In this document: piece by piece, positions 23,002 through 30,917 of the stretch | How the letters are laid out: the number at the start of each line of letters is the position of its first letter | Position numbering within the stretch: the stretch's first letter is position 1 | Origin: Longibacter sp051155795 | Lineage (GTDB): Bacteria; Bacteroidota; Rhodothermia; Rhodothermales; Salinibacteraceae | Length of the DNA: 33,305 bases | Reading direction: 5' to 3' | NCBI RefSeq assembly: GCF_051155795.1 | Contig: NZ_DAXETW010000181.1 | Coordinates: forward strand, 1-33,305 | Made by a program: the position numbers and the translations under genes | The notes under the pieces: model-generated | What the model was told of the DNA's origin: nothing | What the model saw: only the letters and a program-made list of their open reading frames with translations | Databases searched by the model: none

Positions 23002-24252
23002 ATGAACGATCTGCACGAGGCCTTACTATTTTTTGAGGATCTGCCGCCCCGTCAGCGGGAGGAGATCCTCGAGCGTCTCGAGTCCGATCCCGACGTGGCC
23101 GAAGCATTCGTCCAGTGGCGCGCCATCGAGCGTCGCGTGGCGCAAGACCTGCAGAAGGATCTGCCGGAGCGTCACCTCCTGGTGCTGTTTGCTCTCGAAG
23201 ATGACGGCGATCGCAGCCTGTTGTCGACGCAGGAGCAGATGGCGCTGGACGAAGCCCGCGGCGACATCGAACGAGCCATCAAACGGCACCCGTCGCTGAA
23301 CGACGTCATCGAAGATATTCAATCCGCGCGCGCCGATTTCGACGACGTGTGGGCGCAGGGATGGACCCGGCAGGCAAGCGAGACGCAGCAAAGCGGCGTC
23401 GACGGTCCGCTGGATACGGAGCCGAACATCGACCTGGACGTGGTGCCGGGCGACCTGGATCGTTCGGGCCGTCAGGATCGCGGGGCCCGCCGGTCTGCAG
23501 GCGATTCCAGCCGCACGTGGCGCCGGATTGCGGCCACCGCTCTGGTCGCTGCTGCGGCAGCCATGGTTGTCTTCCTCTGGCCCACGGAACCGGATCGGAC
23601 CGTGATTGACGTGGCCGAGGGACAGATGGAACAGGTCGATCTTGCAGACGGCTCGACCGTTCGCCTCGTGGGTGCGGCGCGACTCAGCTTCGCAGACGCA
23701 ACGAGCGGCACGTTCGACCGCCAGGTGACGCTCGACTACGGCCGGGCGCTCTTTGAGGTGGCAGAGAAGCCCCGTCCGCAGCCGTTCGTTGTGACCACGC
23801 CGACGGCACGCACGACCGTACTTGGCACGCGGTTCGGCGTTGAGTCGGCATCGGACGCAACCGATGTGACGCTGGCCACCGGATCGGTGAAGGTGCAGTC
23901 GTCAGACATCGGCGACGGGGAGGTGACGCTGGCCCCCGGACAGAAAAGCCGGGTGGAGCGCGATGCCGCTCCATCGGAGCCCGAAGACGTGGACCTGGCA
24001 GCGGCGCTTGACTGGACGGGCCTCTTCATCTTCAGCGAGACACCGGTTGAGCAGATCGCCGGGCGACTGGAAGCGGCACACGACATCACGGTTACCGTGG
24101 CTCCGGCGCTTCAGGGGGAACCCGTCACAGGGACGTTTGAGAAGACGCAATCCCCGGAGCAGATTCTCAACGTGGTGGCAGCCGCCCTCGGCGCTGACCT
24201 CGAACAGGATGAAGCCGGCTTCCGCCTCGTGCCTGAAGGCAATACGCCGTAA
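23002..24252 (+). CDS. FecR-type anti-sigma factor
   Basis: This 416-residue inner-membrane regulator should hold the ECF sigma factor inactive until the outer-membrane receptor signals. The N-terminal cytoplasmic part (1-171) is long and charged, helical to about 120 (FFEDLPPRQREEILERLESD). One membrane helix lies at about 175-193. The periplasmic FecR domain covers about 200-315 (VIDVAEGQMEQVDLADGSTV, then TPTARTTVLGTRFGVE, then LAPGQKSRV). A C-terminal STN/DUF4974-like module covers about 345-412 (FIFSETPVEQIAGRLEAAHD, then VTGTFEKTQSPEQILNVVAA). The family arrangement is typical; the cytoplasmic region is about twice the usual 80-90 residues. Confidence 0.88.
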   Translation: MNDLHEALLFFEDLPPRQREEILERLESDPDVAEAFVQWRAIERRVAQDLQKDLPERHLLVLFALEDDGDRSLLSTQEQMALDEARGDIERAIKRHPSLNDVIEDIQSARADFDDVWAQGWTRQASETQQSGVDGPLDTEPNIDLDVVPGDLDRSGRQDRGARRSAGDSSRTWRRIAATALVAAAAAMVVFLWPTEPDRTVIDVAEGQMEQVDLADGSTVRLVGAARLSFADATSGTFDRQVTLDYGRALFEVAEKPRPQPFVVTTPTARTTVLGTRFGVESASDATDVTLATGSVKVQSSDIGDGEVTLAPGQKSRVERDAAPSEPEDVDLAAALDWTGLFIFSETPVEQIAGRLEAAHDITVTVAPALQGEPVTGTFEKTQSPEQILNVVAAALGADLEQDEAGFRLVPEGNTP

Positions 24253-24284
24253 CATCCGCACACGAATAGGGTATTACGTCGAAT

Positions 24285-24323
24285 GACCCCTCGGCCCGTC
24301 CTCGGGTCGAGGGGTCGTTTTTT
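24285..24323 (+). terminator. Strong intrinsic terminator between fecR and the receptor gene
   Basis: GACCCCTCG and CGAGGGGTC pair perfectly, with inner CCCG/CGGG and a short loop, followed by GTTTTTT. It begins 33 bp after the fecR stop. It should end sigma/anti-sigma transcription, so the receptor would need its own promoter or readthrough. Confidence 0.9.
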
Positions 24324-24358
24324 GGTGAACCTGTACACATGAGTGGGCCGGGCATCGC

Positions 24359-24386
24359 GTAACATGAGCTGCCGACCGGTCGTACC
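24359..24386 (+). promoter_or_regulatory. Candidate ECF-type promoter of the receptor gene
   Basis: GTAAC (24359-24363) and CGTACC (24381-24386) are 17 bp apart, directly after the terminator. The match to GGAAC / CGTCTA is 8 of 11 bases, weaker than the two boxes upstream. The location, between terminator and receptor start, makes it worth noting. Confidence 0.3.
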
Positions 24387-24515
24387 GACGGTGTAGCCCG
24401 AACAGGAAAGTCTCATCCGGGTACACGTTGCTGCTGCGAACGTACGCCTGTACGGTCTGCGCAGCATCGAAGGATCTGCCCCGTCTGTCAGCCCTCGTCC
24501 CCCTTTTCTGCGCGC

Positions 24516-27164
24516 GTGCTGGATCGAATTCTACTTCTCGCATTCGCCCTGACGCTCGGTGTCGGCCCGTGGTCGTCGGCGACCGCCCAGACGTCCGTGC
24601 GTCTGAATCTCGATACAGTCCCGCTGGTCGAGGCAGTCGACATCGTCCGGAGCGAGACGGGGTTTGACATCGTCTACGCCCAGCGTCTGGTGGAAGGCAA
24701 AACGGCCTCATGCCAGTATGCCGGCACGTCCCGTCGGGCGGTGCTCGACTGTGTATTGAGCGGGACGGGTCTCCGGGCCGAACGCGTGCGTCGCGGGCAG
24801 TACGTCCTGATTCGCGGGGAGCGCGGACCGTCGGCCGGGCGGGGTGACGTGCAGCGCGTCACCCTGTCCGGGCGAGTGGTTGATCAAACCTCCGGCGAGA
24901 CCCTGCCCGGGGCGCATGTCTACCTGACCGCGCTCCGCGTCGGGACGACCACGAACTCCGCCGGCTTCTTCGCCATCTCATCGCTTCCGGCCGGCCCCTA
25001 TAACGTCCGCATCTCGTATCTCGGATACGACACCGTCGATACCACCCTTATAGCGGGCCCCGACCCTGCGCGGATTTCCCTGTTGCCGTCGACGATCGAG
25101 ACCGAGGGGGTAACGGTGCAGGAGGAGGCGGACAAGGAGCCGGAGAACCGGCGCCTGCCCGGAATGATGGCGCTATCTCTCGAACAGCTCGAGCAGCTCC
25201 CGTCGCTCGGTGAACCGGATCTGTTTAAAGCTCTGCAGTGGACGCCCGGGATTCGCAAGTCCGGAGCCGTATCCGGCGGTCTCAGCGTGCGCGGGGCCGA
25301 CCCGGATCAGAACCTGTATCTGCTGGATGGGGCACCGGTCTACCACCCGTGGCACGCGTTCAGCCTGATCTCCACGTTTCAGACTGGGACGCTCAAAAGC
25401 ACGAATCTGTATCGAGGCGCCTTCCCCGCGGAGCACGGCGGGCGGCTCGCGTCCGTCCTCGATGCGCAGATGAAAGACGGCAATCGTACCGAGCCGGAAG
25501 CGGTTGCCGCGATCAGTGCCCTCAGCGCGCGGTATCGGATCGAGAGTCCGATCACCCGGACGACCTCGTTCATGATCTCGGGGCGCCGATCGTACGTGGA
25601 CAAGCTCGTCGGCCGAGAGCATCCCGTCCGCGACACCGACACAGGACGGCTCGACACCCTCCGTACCGGGTACTACTTCTACGACCTGAGTGCGAAAGTA
25701 ACGTCCCGGTTCAACGAGCGGCACCGGCTCTCGGTAAGTCACTACCGCGGGCGCGATGACCTGGACCTGCGCCTGCCGTTCGACCTGTCGCTCGACTTTT
25801 CGCAGTGGCTCCGGCCGGCAGACCTGTTTTTCGAGGTAGCGCAGTCCTGGGAGAACCGGATGACCAGCGTCCGGCATCAGTGGCTTGTTTTCGACGATGC
25901 GTTTCTGACGACGACCCTGTTTGAGTCGCGATATAAGGCCAGTGAGGCGTCCTTCGTGCAGCCGACGACGACGGCGACCCTGGAATCCGACTATGACGTC
26001 AAGCTGCGTGACCTCGGTGCCAAATTGGACCTCGACTACTACGCGAGTGTCGCGCACCAGATACGCGCCGGCGTGCAGGTGTCGAACCTCGACTTCCGTA
26101 GCACCCTTGAAAGCGATATTCGCCGGTCGGCGCGCGCGGTGGATGTTCAAGCCGACTCGAGCGACCAGTCGTCGTGGGAGGTAACGGGCTATCTCCAGGA
26201 TATCTGGCAGCCCTCCCCTCGGTGGACGCTCCAGCCGGGTGTTCGCGCCACGTACTTCTCGCGCGGAGACTACTTCCACGTTCGACCGCGTCTGAACGCC
26301 CGATACACCGTTCATCCGCGTTATCTCGTTCTTCGGGGCGGGCTCGGCATGCACGTCCAGTACCTGCATCGCATCCGGGACCGATACTCCCTGGCTTACG
26401 ACCTGGTCTCGAGCCGCTGGGTACCGGCAAGTGAACGCGTCGCGCCGGCGACCGGCACGCAGGTTAGCTTCAGCGGGCGGAGCCAGCCCACACGGTGGCT
26501 GACGCTCGAATTGAGCACGTACGCCCGATCGGCCGAAAAGACGTTGATCCCGGCAGATGTCTTTGTCACGAAGGACGGTCTCGAGGGGCCCGGGATTGAG
26601 GTCGGAGCCTTGCTCGGACAATACATCGAGGCCGACGAACGCGCCTTCGGTGCAGAACTGACGGCCCTGGCCGAGATCGGTCAGTTCGACGCCCGCCTTG
26701 GCCTGGCAAGCGGCCGCACCTACGTGCGAGGCCTGAACCGGGACAATGCGCTGTGGCGCGCGGCCGACCTCGATGTGCCCTATTCGCTTCGTGCCGCCCT
26801 CAGCTGGACCGGCAACCGCTGGGAGGCATCCGTGGCCACCGAAGCTCGGAGCGGTTACCCGCTGACCACCCCCGTCGCACGGTACCGGCTCGGCGATCCC
26901 GTCGAGACGGATCCGACGACGTACCTTTACCGGCCGCAGATCAATAACGGCCGGCTTCCGACCTACCTCCGCCTGGACGCGACGGTCGGGTACCGGTTCT
27001 CATTCCTGAGCGCGCAGTGGAAGGCCAAGCTGAACCTGTACAACGCAACGAATCGCGCGAACATTATCGATCGCCAGTTCGCGCCTACCGACACAGGCGT
27101 TCGGGTGGACGACCGCCGCGGCCTGCCGATTCTGCCTCTCCTTGAACTCGAAATGACGCTGTGA
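24516..27164 (+). CDS. STN-domain TonB-dependent receptor/transducer
   Basis: This 882-residue outer-membrane receptor couples ligand import to transcription. A signal peptide spans 1-25 (SSATAQ). An STN signalling domain covers about 26-100 (VRLNLDTVPLVEAVDIVRSE) and should contact the FecR protein. A carboxypeptidase-regulatory-like domain follows at about 114-195 (LSGRVVDQTSGETLPGAHVY). The plug is at about 205-330 (GGLSVRGADPDQNLYLLDGA) and the barrel runs to the end. The start is GTG at 24516, since no ATG precedes the signal sequence. The downstream DUF4249 gene overlaps by 4 bp (GTGA), implying translational coupling. The STN domain contains two cysteines (66 and 79), which is uncommon. 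The ligand is unknown. Confidence 0.9.
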   Translation: MLDRILLLAFALTLGVGPWSSATAQTSVRLNLDTVPLVEAVDIVRSETGFDIVYAQRLVEGKTASCQYAGTSRRAVLDCVLSGTGLRAERVRRGQYVLIRGERGPSAGRGDVQRVTLSGRVVDQTSGETLPGAHVYLTALRVGTTTNSAGFFAISSLPAGPYNVRISYLGYDTVDTTLIAGPDPARISLLPSTIETEGVTVQEEADKEPENRRLPGMMALSLEQLEQLPSLGEPDLFKALQWTPGIRKSGAVSGGLSVRGADPDQNLYLLDGAPVYHPWHAFSLISTFQTGTLKSTNLYRGAFPAEHGGRLASVLDAQMKDGNRTEPEAVAAISALSARYRIESPITRTTSFMISGRRSYVDKLVGREHPVRDTDTGRLDTLRTGYYFYDLSAKVTSRFNERHRLSVSHYRGRDDLDLRLPFDLSLDFSQWLRPADLFFEVAQSWENRMTSVRHQWLVFDDAFLTTTLFESRYKASEASFVQPTTTATLESDYDVKLRDLGAKLDLDYYASVAHQIRAGVQVSNLDFRSTLESDIRRSARAVDVQADSSDQSSWEVTGYLQDIWQPSPRWTLQPGVRATYFSRGDYFHVRPRLNARYTVHPRYLVLRGGLGMHVQYLHRIRDRYSLAYDLVSSRWVPASERVAPATGTQVSFSGRSQPTRWLTLELSTYARSAEKTLIPADVFVTKDGLEGPGIEVGALLGQYIEADERAFGAELTALAEIGQFDARLGLASGRTYVRGLNRDNALWRAADLDVPYSLRAALSWTGNRWEASVATEARSGYPLTTPVARYRLGDPVETDPTTYLYRPQINNGRLPTYLRLDATVGYRFSFLSAQWKAKLNLYNATNRANIIDRQFAPTDTGVRVDDRRGLPILPLLELEMTL

Positions 27165-28147
27165 ACCAGTTGCCTGCAGACGAACCACATGTGAGGGTGC
27201 CCGAACCGGGTCGCGGCGTGGTTCCCCTCCTGGGCGCCCTGCTGCTGGGGCTCGTGATGGTCTGGACCACGCGGTGCGACGTCGTGGATCCACCCGCCGC
27301 GCCGTCGGGCCTTGTTGTCGAAGCATTCCTGCTGTCGGGGGAGCCGCTGCCTGAGGTTCGGCTACGCCAGGCCCGGGGGCTCGATCAACCGGTTCCCCCG
27401 AATGACTCCACCGCGGACGCCGCACGCGGGGCGGACGTCGCCGTTGCCATCGGAACCGACACCGTCACGTATGAAGCCTCCGATGCACCCGGGCTGTACC
27501 GACCGTCGCGCTCGATCCTCGTACAACCCGGCGCGTCGTTCTGGTTGCGTGCTCGGTGGAACGGGGAGGAGGCCATCGCGAGCGGGACGGTCCCCGAACC
27601 CATCGGCATCGATCAGGCCTGTCTCACCGTCCCGGACGAACCCGTGCGCGCCATCCTGGTCGACTCGCTTCGGCGCGACTCGCTCGACATCCCGGCCGAG
27701 CAGGGATTCATCTTTCCGATCGACGTGACGGTGGACTGGCAGGACGCGTCCCCGAACAGCGCCTGGGTTCGGGCTGGACTGAGTCCATCTGCGGCGTTCT
27801 CCTCGGGCGTCGTCGAACTTTTCCTCCAGCCCATCGAGGTAGACCGTGAGTCGGCGTTCTCCGTACAGCCGCCCGCCGATGCGGCGCGCCAATGGACCGG
27901 CGTCTACGCAGTGTCGGCAAGCGATTCGCTCGCGCCGGTCCCGCAACACGAGATCACCGTGAGTCTGACGCGGGGTGACTCTGCGTTCGCTGCATTTGCC
28001 TCGAGCCGGACCGATCCCGAGCGGCGCGAGCCCGTGTCGAATGTGGATGGAGGCATCGGCATCGCAACGGCCGTGGCGCTGGACACTCTCCGTCTGACCG
28101 TGAACGAGGGATCCGGCGGTGAGCAATGCGCCCCGACCGGATCGTAG
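27161..28147 (+). CDS. DUF4249-like surface protein, receptor partner
   Basis: This 328-residue exported protein probably partners the STN receptor at the cell surface. A hydrophobic segment at 22-36 is followed by Cys39 (TTRCD), but the lipobox has Arg at -1, so lipidation is uncertain. The body starts with the DUF4249-type strand LVVEAFLLSGEPLPEVRLRQ (51-70). It continues with repeated beta-strands, ending in two cysteines (Cys39 aside) near the C-terminus (GEQCAPTGS has the last). DUF4249 proteins commonly follow STN receptors in Bacteroidota. The GTG start overlaps the receptor stop by 4 bp. The family call rests on position plus weak motif likeness; the exact start is less sure. Confidence 0.7.
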   Translation: MNQLPADEPHVRVPEPGRGVVPLLGALLLGLVMVWTTRCDVVDPPAAPSGLVVEAFLLSGEPLPEVRLRQARGLDQPVPPNDSTADAARGADVAVAIGTDTVTYEASDAPGLYRPSRSILVQPGASFWLRARWNGEEAIASGTVPEPIGIDQACLTVPDEPVRAILVDSLRRDSLDIPAEQGFIFPIDVTVDWQDASPNSAWVRAGLSPSAAFSSGVVELFLQPIEVDRESAFSVQPPADAARQWTGVYAVSASDSLAPVPQHEITVSLTRGDSAFAAFASSRTDPERREPVSNVDGGIGIATAVALDTLRLTVNEGSGGEQCAPTGS

Positions 28148-28228
28148 CTGAGTTCATCTCGAACCCGCGTTTTGCCGATACGTACGCATTATCCACGGAC
28201 CTTCATCACCATCCGTCCCGGCGTTTTC

Positions 28229-29059
28229 ATGAGCGAAAATCGAGGGGACCGCGCGTCTCAGGATATTTTTGAGGAAGCCGCGGCCGAAACAGCAGCGCGC
28301 GAAGAGGGCCCGGACAACGGCGTCGAAAAAGCAGCAGCGAGCGATGAAACGTCCGTCGGGCCTGGCGGCGACCCAGACGCGACCGGGTCGCTCCCTTTCG
28401 AGGATGCCGAACCGACCGGTCCCGAAACGCGACGCATCACCGATCTCCGAACGCAGACGAAGGATGAAAACCGCGTCTCCGTATTCGTGGACGGCGAATT
28501 CGCGTTCGGCTGTCATCGCGATGTGGCGGCGAAGCACGGCCTCAGCGAGGGGCAGATGCTGACGCCCGAAGAACAGCAGGACGTGGAGGTGGATGAGGAG
28601 ATCGTCCGGGCAAAGCAACGAGCCTTTACGTACCTGGCACACAAGCCGAGGACGGAGACGGAGGTGCGGCGCAAATTGCGGCGACTTGACATCGGGTCGC
28701 GCGTCATCGACGAGGTGGTCGAGCGCCTGTACGAGCTCGACTACCTGGATGACGAGCAGTACGCGCAGGACTACGCATACAATCGCTTTTCGAACAAAGG
28801 CTACGGGCCGATCCGGATCGAACGTGAGCTGATTGACCGCGGAATCGATCGGCACCTCGCGGAGCGGGCCGTCGCATCGCTTTTCGAAGAGGAAAACGAG
28901 ATCGAGGCAGCCCGCGAGCAGGCACGCAAACGCTGGCCGCGGGTCGCAGGGGAGCAGGATATTCGCAAGCAAAAACGCAAGCTTTTCGGCTATCTTCAGC
29001 GACGCGGGTTCACGCCGGACGTCATCTATCGCGTCGTCGATGAACTCGTCGACCCCTGA
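28229..29059 (+). CDS. recX: RecX family regulatory protein
   Basis: This 276-residue RecX-like protein binds and restrains RecA filaments in known relatives. The first 65 residues are acidic and low-complexity (FEEAAAETAAREEGPDNG) and probably disordered. The family core follows, with triple-helix repeats: YLAHKPRTETEVRRKLRRLD (135-154), LYELDYLDDEQYAQDYAYNR (167-186) and YGPIRIERELIDRGIDRHL (192-210). The final repeat ends at GFTPDVIYRVVDELVDP. RecX proteins are usually 150-270 residues, so the N-terminal extension makes this one long. The start at 28229 was preferred over 28172 because the extra residues look unconserved. recA is not in the window. It is 81 bp downstream of the DUF4249 gene and is unlikely to belong to that locus functionally. 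Confidence 0.88.
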   Translation: MSENRGDRASQDIFEEAAAETAAREEGPDNGVEKAAASDETSVGPGGDPDATGSLPFEDAEPTGPETRRITDLRTQTKDENRVSVFVDGEFAFGCHRDVAAKHGLSEGQMLTPEEQQDVEVDEEIVRAKQRAFTYLAHKPRTETEVRRKLRRLDIGSRVIDEVVERLYELDYLDDEQYAQDYAYNRFSNKGYGPIRIERELIDRGIDRHLAERAVASLFEEENEIEAAREQARKRWPRVAGEQDIRKQKRKLFGYLQRRGFTPDVIYRVVDELVDP

Positions 29060-29367
29060 TCCAGGTGGAGGGCGACGATCCGTCGGCCCGGTTCGGGCGA
29101 TGCGCCACTTCCGGACATCGAGAGCGCCGATCCTGGCATGGGATGATATCGAACAGAACGTTCGAAGTGATGGGGCATACTTATCTTACATTGTTTCCCT
29201 CGACGAACCCGGCAATTTTCCGGTTGCCTCAACGTCGTACCGAGTGGGTTCTGCAGCCGGTTGTGTAGTGCTACGCAGCAGTGCGTGTAGCAGCGCCGGG
29301 CTCTTTATTGCCACCGGGCTGTTTGAGTCCGGATTTTCCTTTCCCAGTTTGTACCGGCCTTCCGTAC
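29060..29367. other. Spacer between recX and the AI-2E transporter gene
   Basis: This 308-bp stretch has no credible gene. It holds an inverted repeat at 29149-29165, an AT-rich, promoter-like segment (CTTATCTTACATTGTTTC, 29180-29197) and two copies of CCGGGCT-TTT near 29297 and 29316. A weak GCTAC/GTAGC hairpin lies at about 29270-29291. No strong terminator was recognised after recX. Confidence 0.5.
29149..29165. promoter_or_regulatory. Inverted repeat TCGAAC-N5-GTTCGA
   Basis: TCGAAC (29149-29154) and GTTCGA (29160-29165) are perfect inverted arms around AGAAC. The arms resemble Gram-positive-type LexA boxes (CGAAC-N4-GTTCG), but the spacer is one base longer. It sits just upstream of an AT-rich promoter-like stretch before the transporter gene, so an operator is plausible. 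The regulator is unknown. Confidence 0.35.
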
Positions 29368-30825
29368 ATGGCTGACGAGACCAACGTACCGGCATCGACC
29401 CCAGATCGGTCGAGGAGCCCGTCTACCGGCGACCGCGCGAATGCGCCTTCGAACGGAGAGGGGACCGGTACATCGCATGGTTCCACGCCCGGCGATGTGT
29501 CTTCCACGTCGTCGCCCTCGTCGCCGTCGTCTGCCGCGTCGCGCGAGGATGCGTCCAGTGGTGGGCAGCCGTCGTCGTCAGGGTCGTCGGCTGCGTCTTC
29601 TCCCGAATCGGCCGGCGTGCCATTCCCTCCGGGCGATGAGCGAGATCGGTCCGGGCGCGTCGGACGTAGGCGTCGTGCCTCCGCGTCGTCTTCCGTGGGA
29701 TACGAGACGGAAACGCCGCCGGGGACCCGTTCCGGCGCGGCCCGCGATGGCGAATCCGTCTTCACGGTCGACCGGGTTGTCCGGTTCGTACTGGGCGCTA
29801 CGGCAATGGGGGCAGCCGCCTGGTTGCTATGGTACTTCGCGGGACTCGTGGTTTATCTCGTCGTGGGCGGCGTCTTTGCCTACCTGCTACGGCCGGTTGT
29901 GGACCGTCTTCAGGGAATCGGACTGGGGCGGGTGCCGGCCATCCTCGTCACGTTTGTTCTTCTCTTTGCCGTCGTGTCGATTCTCGTCACATCCATCGTG
30001 CCGTTCGTTGCGACCCAGGTGCGAGACATATCGCAGCTTGTATCCGTCGAGGCGGCGACGGATGTGGCGAACTATATCGAAACCCGGGTTCGCGAGGTTG
30101 TGCCCATCGACGAAGGCGTCCTTGTGAAGAACATCCGGCAGCTCGCCACCGCCCTGGTGGATGCTGACCTGGTGGAAGGGGACAAGGTCGCCGAAACGGT
30201 GACGTCCGTCGTCTCGGTGTTCACCAACATTCTTTATGCCGTCATCATCATCCCCTTCATCACCTTCTTCCTGCTGAAGGACGGGGTGCAGATCCGGCGG
30301 AGTTTGCTACAGCTCGTGCCGAACCGGTACTTTGAGGTGACGCTCGCTATTCTGGCCAAGGTCGAGAACAACATCGGTCGGTATTTCCGGGCGCTGCTGG
30401 TCCAGTCCACGTCGATTGCTATCATCGCCTCGTGCCTGCTCTGGCTCGTCGGGCTCGACAACCCCATCGCGATCGGCCTCTTTACCGGCTTGGCGAACAC
30501 CATTCCCTACTTCGGCCCCTTCCTGGGATTCCTCGGCGGGAGCCTGGTCGGGATCGCACAGACCGGGACCTTCTCGCTGGTCCCCGGTGTCGCCATCGCC
30601 ATGGGCCTGACGCAGCTCGCGGACAACGTGTTGTTGCAGCCGCTCATCTTCTCGCGCGCGGCGCAGGCTCATCCGCTCGTTATCCTGTTCGTGGTGCTCA
30701 TCGGGGCGCAGCTTGGCGGCATCGTCGGGATGCTGATCGCGATCCCGCTGTCGACGACGATTCGCGTCATTGCGGAGCAGGTGATCTGGAGCATCCGTAA
30801 CTACCGGATCCTGCGCAGCACCTGA
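29368..30825 (+). CDS. AI-2E family transporter
   Basis: This 485-residue inner-membrane protein of the AI-2E exporter/YdiK family has about seven or eight hydrophobic segments. Examples lie near 137-155, 157-176, 190-212, 310-330 and three more toward the C-terminus. Family motifs include VGGVFAYLLRPVVDRL, FITFFLLKDGVQIRRSLL, GLANTIPYFGPFLGFL and GAQLGGIVGMLIAIPL. Residues 1-130 form a Ser/Pro/Gly-rich tail without sequence structure, far longer than in typical members. Substrates of the family range from signal molecules to sodium/proton exchange, so none is assigned. The start at 29368 removes an unlike upstream extension; it could be a later start inside the disordered tail. Confidence 0.85.
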   Translation: MADETNVPASTPDRSRSPSTGDRANAPSNGEGTGTSHGSTPGDVSSTSSPSSPSSAASREDASSGGQPSSSGSSAASSPESAGVPFPPGDERDRSGRVGRRRRASASSSVGYETETPPGTRSGAARDGESVFTVDRVVRFVLGATAMGAAAWLLWYFAGLVVYLVVGGVFAYLLRPVVDRLQGIGLGRVPAILVTFVLLFAVVSILVTSIVPFVATQVRDISQLVSVEAATDVANYIETRVREVVPIDEGVLVKNIRQLATALVDADLVEGDKVAETVTSVVSVFTNILYAVIIIPFITFFLLKDGVQIRRSLLQLVPNRYFEVTLAILAKVENNIGRYFRALLVQSTSIAIIASCLLWLVGLDNPIAIGLFTGLANTIPYFGPFLGFLGGSLVGIAQTGTFSLVPGVAIAMGLTQLADNVLLQPLIFSRAAQAHPLVILFVVLIGAQLGGIVGMLIAIPLSTTIRVIAEQVIWSIRNYRILRST

Positions 30826-30917
30826 CCCCGTACACGGGTCCGAATCGGATCCTCGGAGACGAGCAAGGGTACAGGCGAACTGCAGCAAATGCCCTCCCCG
30901 ACACATCTGTGCCGTAC

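Noticed and set aside
25173..26621. Antisense frame opposite the STN receptor
   Set aside because: It is low-complexity in composition, with no domain, and lies fully inside a well-supported gene.
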